A program made the translations under genes and the position numbers. The notes beneath the pieces are model-generated. The model was not told the DNA's origin and did no database searches. It worked only from the letters and a program-made list of their open reading frames with translations. Below are positions 1 to 5,684 of a stretch of DNA of 6,172 nucleotides, in pieces. How positions within the stretch are numbered: the first letter of the stretch is position 1; every line of letters starts with the position of its first letter. The stretch is from Lachnospiraceae bacterium UBA3785 (GTDB taxonomy: Bacteria > Bacillota > Clostridia > Lachnospirales > Lachnospiraceae): positions 1-6,172 of the forward strand of contig DFFD01000187.1 of assembly GCA_002369495.1 (NCBI GenBank), written 5' to 3'.

Positions 1-1633
1 TCGAGTCCGTCCCGTAGAGGGCGCCACCGTCCGTCCCCTGCACGCAGGGGATGCCCGCGGCGAGGTAGCGCTTCAGCGGGTGGCCGCCCACGGCGCTCAG
101 GTTGTTGAGACGCACGTTAGAGGTGATCTGGAATTCAAGGACTGCCCCGGCCTCCCTGAGGTCCCGGATCAGCTGCCGGCCCTTCGCGGAGGAGAGGTTC
201 GCGGTGTAGAGACCGTGGCCGATGCGCATCATGGGCATTTTCTGCCCGGGGGCCAGAGAGTCGCGCACGCAGCGGATGCTGTTGGCGACGTTGTCGCGGA
301 GGCTGTCATTTTCACCGGCGTGGATGCGGATCACAAAACCGCTCTCCCCGGCTGCGATCTTCACGATCTCGCCGATCAGGGGCTTTAATTCGCGGATGTC
401 GTTGATCTCCTCCCCGATGATATCGCTCCCGGCCACGTAGGGGTCGGCGCTCACCGCCGCAAGCACCCGGAGGTTCTCCCGCGCGTGATCAAATGCCTCC
501 ACCTGGTCCCGCACGATCGTGAGCGGGATTCGCCGGATCGCCGCGAGAAAACGGATGAGCACGCCGGTCTCCTCCGTCACGTGCGGCATGACCTCGTGGA
601 CCTGCCGGAGCATCTCCGCCGCGCCTTCCGCCTTCACGAGCGTCGTGTCCGCGATCTCCGCGTAGCGGATGCCCTTCGCCGCATAGCCCCTCGCGATCCA
701 GAGGAGCTTATCCTCGAAGATCGTGTTGTGCCGGTAGGCTTCGGACTCCGCGTCCGCGAGCATCCGGCGAAGCGCCCGGACGATGTCCGGATCCGGGATC
801 CTCTCAATGTCATGAAGCGCGATCTTCTCCCCGCTCTCCTGTCCCTTGGTGAACACGTAGCGGTAGAGATAGACTTTCTCGAGGTTGGTAAAGACCGCCT
901 GCCCGTCCTTCATGACGGCGAGGGAGGCGCGTATTTTCGGGATGTTGCGGGCTGCATTTTCAGGATTGCCCAGGATCAGGTCCGCAAAATTGATAAAGGT
1001 GTTGTCGTCGATCTTCCGGGTGAGATATTTCCCCCTGAGGGCCGAATCCCGGAAGCGCTCCGCGGTGAGCGCGCGGCGCTCCGCGAGCGCCTTCTCCTGC
1101 TCCGGGGCAAGCAGAAGCCCCAGTTTCTTCACATAGTAGAGGGGGTAGCGGATCTGGTGCCGGATCCCGAGCGCGATCAGGACGTCCGGGTCCAGGTTCG
1201 CGTTCATGTGCGTGTGCAGGTCCGTCACGAACTTGCACTCCCGCAGGATATAGGTCTTGACTACCGTCTTCCTGAAATCAAGCCGGTAATCCTTGGTCTG
1301 GCTCATCAGGGTCTTCGAGATCGCCGGGATCGAGGCCTTGCGCTCGATCGTCCCGTCCGGGAAGATGTTGGCGACCTTCGTGTCCCTCAGGCGGAAAATG
1401 AAAATCTTCCGGTTCTCCGCGTCCACATAACACGGGAGCGTCCCCTCGATGATCTTCATCCCGCCGGCATCCTCGCTCAGGGGCAGTTCGCACATCGCCG
1501 CAAGGTTCGTGATGAGGTTGCCGGTCCCGTGGTTCGGGGTCCTGAGCACATAGTGCATGGTCTCCCCCTCCATATAGAGATCCACGATGATATCCTTCTC
1601 CTTGTCGAGATAGAGACGTCCGAAATACTTCAT
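1..1633 (-). CDS. Divergent adenosine deaminase-like metal-dependent hydrolase, 3' end cut off by window edge
   Basis: An uninterrupted minus-strand frame runs from ATG at 1633 to the window edge, giving 544 visible residues and no stop. Residues 1 to about 130 form an N-terminal region I do not recognise. The rest resembles the adenosine/AMP deaminase barrel: HTHMN at 140-144 (HxH metal ligands), GIRYAEIAD at 321-329 (where ADA has a YxExR strand), IHAGEND at 437-443 (metal His438, catalytic Glu441), IGHG at 471-474 (His473), ITSNV at 503-507 and GTDGG at 533-537 (metal Asp535). The order matches ADA, and all metal and catalytic residues I would expect are present. However, the second Asp of the usual TDD motif, a substrate contact in ADA, is Gly536. 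HxH and HAGE lie about 298 residues apart, against roughly 200 in mouse ADA, which implies insertions of about 100 residues. The substrate cannot be assigned: adenosine, a nucleotide, a modified base or something else are all possible. The start is supported by a strong ribosome binding site and an upstream promoter. Fold class is fairly sure, function unsure. Confidence 0.85.
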   Translation of the reverse strand, partial: MKYFGRLYLDKEKDIIVDLYMEGETMHYVLRTPNHGTGNLITNLAAMCELPLSEDAGGMKIIEGTLPCYVDAENRKIFIFRLRDTKVANIFPDGTIERKASIPAISKTLMSQTKDYRLDFRKTVVKTYILRECKFVTDLHTHMNANLDPDVLIALGIRHQIRYPLYYVKKLGLLLAPEQEKALAERRALTAERFRDSALRGKYLTRKIDDNTFINFADLILGNPENAARNIPKIRASLAVMKDGQAVFTNLEKVYLYRYVFTKGQESGEKIALHDIERIPDPDIVRALRRMLADAESEAYRHNTIFEDKLLWIARGYAAKGIRYAEIADTTLVKAEGAAEMLRQVHEVMPHVTEETGVLIRFLAAIRRIPLTIVRDQVEAFDHARENLRVLAAVSADPYVAGSDIIGEEINDIRELKPLIGEIVKIAAGESGFVIRIHAGENDSLRDNVANSIRCVRDSLAPGQKMPMMRIGHGLYTANLSSAKGRQLIRDLREAGAVLEFQITSNVRLNNLSAVGGHPLKRYLAAGIPCVQGTDGGALYGTDS

Positions 1634-1638
1634 ATTTT

Positions 1639-1648
1639 CTCCTCTCCT
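1639..1648 (-). promoter_or_regulatory. Ribosome binding site of the adenosine deaminase-like gene
   Basis: On the minus strand the sequence reads AGGAGAGGAG, followed by AAAAT and ATG at 1633. The nearer GGAG lies 5 bases before the start and the farther one 10 bases, so either can pair with 16S rRNA. This fixes the start at 1633 and supports the long minus-strand frame over the antisense frame on the plus strand. Confidence 0.8.
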
Positions 1649-1665
1649 GCTTCCTGATAGAGATA

Positions 1666-1695
1666 AGTATAGCACTGCGGACGGGGGATGTCCAA
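1666..1695 (-). promoter_or_regulatory. Extended -10 sigma-A-type promoter for the adenosine deaminase-like gene
   Basis: On the minus strand, TTGGAC (1695-1690) and TATACT (1671-1666) are separated by 18 bases. A TGC directly before the -10 makes it an extended -10 element. The predicted transcription start is near 1659, which leaves a 5' leader of about 26 bases that contains the ribosome binding site. No clear operator palindrome is visible. Called by eye from the consensus. Confidence 0.65.
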
Positions 1696-1711
1696 TACCG
1701 GCGGGCAGCGC

Positions 1712-1740
1712 TTGAAGGCGGCACCAATCTGTGGTATCTT
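1712..1740 (+). promoter_or_regulatory. Extended -10 promoter for the radical SAM gene
   Basis: TTGAAG (1712-1717) and TATCTT (1735-1740) are separated by 17 bases, with TGG immediately before the -10. The usual distance from the -10 to +1 puts the transcription start at about 1747, the A of the ATG, so the message may have no leader. The two divergent -35 boxes are only 16 bases apart (1696-1711), so the two promoters could compete for polymerase or share a regulator. Called by eye. Confidence 0.5.
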
Positions 1741-1746
1741 AGGAGC

Positions 1747-2628
1747 ATGAAAACCGTAAGCGCTTATCTCAGGGAAATCTATGGCTGCAAAGTCTACCGC
1801 CTCTGCCTCTCCGCCGATGTGACCTGCCCCAACCGGGACGGCACCTGCGGAACAAGGGGCTGCATCTTCTGCTCGGCGGGCGGCTCCGGAGAGTTCTCCG
1901 CGGACCGCACAAAGCCGGTCCCGGAGCAGCTTTCGGAGGCGCGCGCCCGCGTCAGCCGGAAAATGAAAACCGGCGGCCTCTACATCGCCTACTTCCAGAG
2001 TTTCACGAACACCTATGCCCCGGTTTCTTATCTTCGGAAGATCTTCTATGAAGCCATCCGGCCCGACGACGTCGTGATCCTCTCGGTCGCGACCCGCCCG
2101 GACTGCCTCCCCCCTGAAGTCCTGGACCTCCTTGCGGAGCTGAACCGCATCAAACCGGTCTGGGTCGAACTGGGCCTCCAGACGGTAAATGAAAAGACCG
2201 CCGCATACATCCGCCGCGGCTGCCCGCTCTCCGTCTACGACGAGGCGGTTAATCGGCTCACTTCCGCCGGCATCACCGTCATCACCCACGTGATCCTGGG
2301 GCTCCCCGGCGAAACACCGGAAGACATGCGCGCGACGGTCCGCCACGTGGCGGCCTCCGGGGCCAAAGGGATCAAGCTGCAGCTCCTCCAGGTCCTCCGC
2401 GGGACGGATCTCGCGGACGAATACGCCGCCGGCCGCGTCCCTGTCATGTCCCTTGAGGAGTACATCGAACTCCTCCGCGGTCTCCTGCCGCTCATCCCGG
2501 ACGACGTGATCGTCCACCGCCTGACCGGTGACGGCCCGAAGAACCTCCTCATCGCGCCATCCTGGTGCGGCGACAAGAAGAGAGTGCTCTCGGCCATCAA
2601 CAGCCTCCTCGCGGAAATGCAATCATAA
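1747..2628 (+). CDS. ytqA: Radical SAM protein of the YtqA/YhcC family (TIGR01212 type), probable MnmL in tRNA wobble-uridine modification
   Basis: Complete gene of 293 residues, close to the usual size of this family. The N-terminal motif TCPNRDGTCGTRGCIFC contains Cys27, Cys39 and Cys42, spaced CX11CX2C as in the family, and these should bind the 4Fe-4S cluster that cleaves S-adenosylmethionine. Further family signatures are AYFQSFTNTYAP (81-92), VATRPDCL (114-121), ELGLQT (141-146), THVILGLPGET (180-190), KLQLLQVLRGTDL (210-222) and HRLTGDGPKNLLIAPSW (257-273). It is cytosolic, with no signal peptide or membrane segment. From memory of the literature, Gram-positive YtqA members (renamed MnmL) act with the methyltransferase MnmM (YtqB) in making mnm5s2U at tRNA position 34 where MnmC is absent. 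No mnmM is visible here, so the exact role is inferred. An AGGAG sits only one base before the ATG, too close for normal use. No better in-frame start is seen, and homology begins within the first ten residues. An extra Cys34 lies inside the cluster motif. Confidence 0.93.
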   Translation: MKTVSAYLREIYGCKVYRLCLSADVTCPNRDGTCGTRGCIFCSAGGSGEFSADRTKPVPEQLSEARARVSRKMKTGGLYIAYFQSFTNTYAPVSYLRKIFYEAIRPDDVVILSVATRPDCLPPEVLDLLAELNRIKPVWVELGLQTVNEKTAAYIRRGCPLSVYDEAVNRLTSAGITVITHVILGLPGETPEDMRATVRHVAASGAKGIKLQLLQVLRGTDLADEYAAGRVPVMSLEEYIELLRGLLPLIPDDVIVHRLTGDGPKNLLIAPSWCGDKKRVLSAINSLLAEMQS

Positions 2629-2644
2629 CGCACACCCTTAAAAG

Positions 2645-2683
2645 AAATCCCGGCAGACGGTCGTGACCGCGCCGGGATTTTTT
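2645..2683. terminator. Bidirectional intrinsic terminator between convergent genes
   Basis: A perfect 10-base stem pairs AAATCCCGGC (2645-2654) with GCCGGGATTT (2671-2680). The loop contains a second stem, CGGTC (2658-2662) with GACCG (2665-2669). On the plus strand it runs into a T tract (2678-2683). On the minus strand the stem is followed by a T-rich stretch (ATTTCTTTTAAG). It lies 16 bases after the radical SAM stop and 13 bases before the transporter's end, so it probably stops transcription from both sides. Confidence 0.9.
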
Positions 2684-2696
2684 AATATCAGTTTTA

Positions 2697-4349
2697 TCAG
2701 GCTTCCTTCTCCGCGTAGCCCACGGACTCGTCGTTGACGATCGTGAAGGCGACGTCCAGAGCATGGTCGGAAACACGCTCGAGGTCCGTGCAGATATCCG
2801 TGAAGACGATGCCGGCCATCGGCTGGCATTCATTTTTCATCAGACGGTCCGCGTGATTGTTGATGATGATCCGCTGGAAATCGTCGACCGCCTGCTCGGC
2901 TTCCTCAGCTTCATGGATGCGGGACTTGTCTTCATTTTCAAAGATATCCAGGCAGATCTCGTTGTTCTCGATCGTGAGGTAAGCGAGATCCTCCAGCTCG
3001 ACAAGCGCGGTCTCCGAGAACGAAGACTTCGTCTCCTCGAGCTTGGCGATGTATTTCAGGATGTTGTCCGCGTGGTCGCCGATGCGCTCGAAGCTCGAGA
3101 TGACCAGCAGGAGCTTGCCCACCTTGTAGGCGTCCCTGGCGGACAGCTGGCGGGAACGCATCCGGATCAGGCTGTTCGAGATCTCGTCGGTCAGGTGGTC
3201 GATGATCTCCTCGTAGAGGCTCACTTTCTTCATGGTCTTCGGATCGCGCGTCCGGAGGGCGGACATCGCGCGGACCAGGTTGTCGTTGGCGAGACGGCCG
3301 AGGCGGGCTGTCTCAAGCGCAGCCTGGCGCACCGCGACCGCCGGCAGGACGGAATCCGCGTTCACGATATACTTCAGCTTCTTCTCCTCGTTGAGCTCGG
3401 TCTCCTCCGGGAGGTCCGGCAGGATCTTCTTCGTCAGGGCGACGAAGCTGTTCATGAACGGAATGCCCGCAAGAACCGCGATGATTGCGAAGGCGGTGTG
3501 CGTGTTCGCGACCTGACGGCCGACGTTATCCGGCGAGAGCGAACGGATGAAGGTGAGAATCTGCGGGAAGATATTGATCAGTATGATCAGCAGGGCTGCG
3601 CGGAACAGGTTGAAAATGAGATTCAGGATCGCCGTGCGCTTGCCGTTCCGGTTGGTCGTGAGGCCCGCGAGCAGGTTCGGGGTGACCGAGCCGATCGCCG
3701 CGCCGATGACAAGATAGACCGCCGTGTTATACTCGAGGATTCCCTGAACCGCGAACGCCTGGAAGATGACGACCGAAGAGGATGAGCTCTGCAGCAGGGC
3801 CGTGAAGGCGACGCCGAAGAGCACCGCGATGAACGGGTTGGACAGCCGGTCGAGGAAGCTGATGAAGGCCGGGCTCTGGGAGAGCGGGGCGATCGCCGCC
3901 TTGACCATCGTGATGCCGACAAAGAGCATGCCGAACCCGAGGATGACCATACCGATGTAGCGGACGCGGGGCTGCTTTAAAAATGTATACATGACCACGC
4001 CGATAAACAGGATGAGCGGGGTCCAGGCCGCCAGGTTGAAGGCGGTGATCTGCGCGGTGACGGTGGTACCGATATTCGCGCCCATGATGACCGCGATCGC
4101 CTGAGAGAGGCCCATGAGGCCGGAGTTGACGAATCCGATGACCATCATGTCCGTCGCGGAGGAGCTCTGGATGAGGACCGTGACCAGAATACCGACCAGG
4201 ACGGCCATGATCCGGTTCGAGGTCACCTTCTCGAGGATCTCACGGAGCTTGTCGCCCGCGGCGCGGCCGAGTCCGTTCGACATCGTGCTCATGCCGTAGA
4301 GGAAAAGTCCCACACCTCCCAGCAGGCTGAAAATCTCGTACATTGACAT
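2697..4349 (-). CDS. Na+/phosphate symporter (NptA/YjbB type) with C-terminal PhoU-like domain
   Basis: Complete gene of 550 residues, the usual size for bacterial Na/Pi-cotransporters fused to PhoU. Residues 1-310 are a hydrophobic membrane domain made of two inverted Na_Pi_cotrans repeats. Repeat 1 has QSSSATDM (61-68) and GANIGTT (90-96); repeat 2 has QSSSSS (187-192). The repeat-2 counterpart of GANIGTT is degenerate, GAAIGSV (216-222). Residues about 335-540 are a cytosolic helical PhoU-like domain with the two hallmark metal-site motifs SSFERIGDHADNI (418-430) and TDLERVSDHALDVA (521-534). The protein should import inorganic phosphate with sodium across the cytoplasmic membrane. Its start is 3 bases after the kinase stop codon. 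AAGGGAG (4364-4358), inside the end of the kinase gene, serves as ribosome binding site 8 bases before the ATG. A second ATG two codons later (4343) is possible but farther from that site. Cotranscription with a PhoBR pair fits phosphate transport. Phosphate itself is inferred from family and context. Confidence 0.93.
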   Translation of the reverse strand: MSMYEIFSLLGGVGLFLYGMSTMSNGLGRAAGDKLREILEKVTSNRIMAVLVGILVTVLIQSSSATDMMVIGFVNSGLMGLSQAIAVIMGANIGTTVTAQITAFNLAAWTPLILFIGVVMYTFLKQPRVRYIGMVILGFGMLFVGITMVKAAIAPLSQSPAFISFLDRLSNPFIAVLFGVAFTALLQSSSSSVVIFQAFAVQGILEYNTAVYLVIGAAIGSVTPNLLAGLTTNRNGKRTAILNLIFNLFRAALLIILINIFPQILTFIRSLSPDNVGRQVANTHTAFAIIAVLAGIPFMNSFVALTKKILPDLPEETELNEEKKLKYIVNADSVLPAVAVRQAALETARLGRLANDNLVRAMSALRTRDPKTMKKVSLYEEIIDHLTDEISNSLIRMRSRQLSARDAYKVGKLLLVISSFERIGDHADNILKYIAKLEETKSSFSETALVELEDLAYLTIENNEICLDIFENEDKSRIHEAEEAEQAVDDFQRIIINNHADRLMKNECQPMAGIVFTDICTDLERVSDHALDVAFTIVNDESVGYAEKEA

Positions 4350-4352
4350 AAA

Positions 4353-5684
4353 TCATTCTCCCTTCATTTTGGGAAATCGAACGGTGATCTCCGTCCCTTT
4401 CCCGACTTCGCTTCCCATGGAAATACTCGCGCCGGGGTGCTGCTCCACGATATGCTTCACGATCGCGAGCCCGAGCCCGGTTCCGCCGGTCTCCCTGGAT
4501 CGGCTCTTGTCCACCCGGTAGAACCGCTCGAAGATCCGCTTCCGGTCCTTCTCCGGGATGCCGATGCCCGTGTCCTTCACGGTCAGCAGCACCTCGCCCC
4601 CCGCCGTATGGACAGAGACCGTGACGCTCCCGCCCGGGTTGTTGTAGCGCACCGCATTGTCGCAGAGGTTGTAGACCAGCTCGCTCAGCATCTGCGGATC
4701 GCCGTACACCGTGCAGCTTTTGTCCCGCACGCCCTCGTAGCTGACCGTCACATTTCTCTTCTCGGCCTGGAAAATGAGCATCTCGCAGCACTTCTCAGCC
4801 TCCGCCGCGAGATCCACCGGCACAAAATGCCGGAGGTCCTCCTCAGAGATGTCGAGCTCGGAGAGCCGGATCACGTCGTTGATGAGGCTTAAAAGCCGCT
4901 CCGCGTTGCGGTGAATATCCCGCCCGTAGCGGCGCATGTCCGCCTCGCTGCCCATGCCGTTCGCGACCAGTTCCGCGTAACCTGAGATTGCCGCCAGAGG
5001 CGTCTTCAGTTCGTGCGAGACATTTGTCGTGAACTCCTGCCTTCTCACGGAGTCGCGCCTTGTCAGCTCGTGCTGCTCGCGGATCATCTCGACGATCGGC
5101 GTCAGCTCCTCGTAGCCCCCGTCGCTCACGTTGGCGTCCGGATTCTTCGCGATCTTCACGATCGGCCGGAGGATCGAGGCTGTGAGCACCTGCGCAAGAA
5201 AGAAGCAGACGATAAAGAGAAGCAGGCCGAGCAGGATGAGAAGCGGGAGCGATCCCGCGATAAAGGCCGCCATCGAGGAGACGTCCCGGGCTACCCGGAC
5301 CACCTCGCCGCCGGAAACTCTGAGCGCGTAGTAAAATGCGATCTTGCCGGCCGTCTCCGACTCACGAATGATCTGCCCTTCCCCCGAGGCAAAAGCCTCC
5401 GCTACTTCAGGCCGCTCCCGGTGATTGCCCATAAGCCCGGTATCCGCGAAACTGTCGTAGACGGCGGTGCCGTCCTCCGAGATGATCGTGACCCGAAGGC
5501 CCGGGATCTCCGGCAGGTCGCCGCCCACAAGGTCGACCGCCTCCACGAGCTTCGCGCAGTTCTTCAGGTCAACGAGGATCTCCTCCCGCGCGATCCGGTA
5601 GAAAATGAAAGCCGTGATCAGGGCGGAGGCGATGATCGCGATCAGCGTCATCAGGATAAATTCGCCGGTGATCTTCCTCTTCAA
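4353..5684 (-). CDS. phoR: PhoR-type membrane sensor histidine kinase of the phosphate regulon
   Basis: Complete gene of 443 residues. Membrane segment 1 spans about 9-30, followed by an extracytoplasmic PAS/Cache-like sensor (about 35-135) with the PhoR-like NHRERPEVAEAF (87-98). Membrane segment 2 spans about 139-167. A short linker with ILRPI (171-175) and YEELTPIVEMI (191-201) is like the reduced HAMP-type linker of Gram-positive PhoR. The HisKA domain carries NVSHELKTPL (221-230) with phospho-acceptor His224. The ATPase domain has the N box NLCDNAVRYNN (339-349), G1 DTGIGIP (371-377), F box FERFYR (385-390) and G2 GGTGLGLAIV (400-409). All catalytic boxes are intact. It starts with TTG at 5684, whose last two bases overlap the response regulator's TGA stop. 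GGAGGAG (5699-5693) sits 8 bases upstream and supports this start. Together with the regulator it should form a PhoR-PhoB/PhoP-like pair. The phosphate signal is inferred from domain type and the downstream transporter; another envelope signal cannot be excluded. Confidence 0.93.
   Translation of the reverse strand: MKRKITGEFILMTLIAIIASALITAFIFYRIAREEILVDLKNCAKLVEAVDLVGGDLPEIPGLRVTIISEDGTAVYDSFADTGLMGNHRERPEVAEAFASGEGQIIRESETAGKIAFYYALRVSGGEVVRVARDVSSMAAFIAGSLPLLILLGLLLFIVCFFLAQVLTASILRPIVKIAKNPDANVSDGGYEELTPIVEMIREQHELTRRDSVRRQEFTTNVSHELKTPLAAISGYAELVANGMGSEADMRRYGRDIHRNAERLLSLINDVIRLSELDISEEDLRHFVPVDLAAEAEKCCEMLIFQAEKRNVTVSYEGVRDKSCTVYGDPQMLSELVYNLCDNAVRYNNPGGSVTVSVHTAGGEVLLTVKDTGIGIPEKDRKRIFERFYRVDKSRSRETGGTGLGLAIVKHIVEQHPGASISMGSEVGKGTEITVRFPKMKGE
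4358..4364 (-). promoter_or_regulatory. Ribosome binding site of the Na/Pi symporter inside the kinase gene end
   Basis: AAGGGAG on the minus strand, within the last codons of the kinase gene, lies 8 bases before the ATG at 4349. Only TTT separates the kinase TGA from this ATG, so a terminating ribosome can restart there. No promoter or terminator fits between the two genes, so they should share one message. Confidence 0.75.

Noticed and set aside
80..440. Two overlapping short plus-strand open frames near the left edge
   Set aside because: They lie antisense to the HAGE and GHG region of the ADA-like gene and have no motifs of their own.
485..1657. A 390-codon plus-strand open frame opposite the ADA-like gene
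   Set aside because: Its product is rich in Arg, Asp, His and Val with no recognisable motif, typical of the antisense frame of a GC-rich gene. The opposite strand encodes a continuous protein with ordered ADA motifs, a promoter and a ribosome binding site.
1693..1737. Possible inverted repeat ATACC...GGTAT in the divergent promoter region as an operator
   Set aside because: Only five bases pair and they are almost 35 bases apart, which is expected by chance. No stronger palindrome is present.
1630..2622. A 330-codon minus-strand open frame opposite the radical SAM gene
   Set aside because: It is the antisense shadow of a gene with clear family motifs. The composition is antisense-like, and it would overlap the start and promoter of the ADA-like gene.
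2597..2833. A 78-codon minus-strand open frame spanning the terminator and the symporter's 3' end
   Set aside because: It crosses a strong terminator hairpin and overlaps both convergent genes in another frame, so it is not a credible gene.
2763..3785. A 340-codon plus-strand open frame opposite the Na/Pi symporter
   Set aside because: The low-complexity product is rich in charged residues and matches nothing. The minus strand carries the symporter and PhoU motifs throughout.
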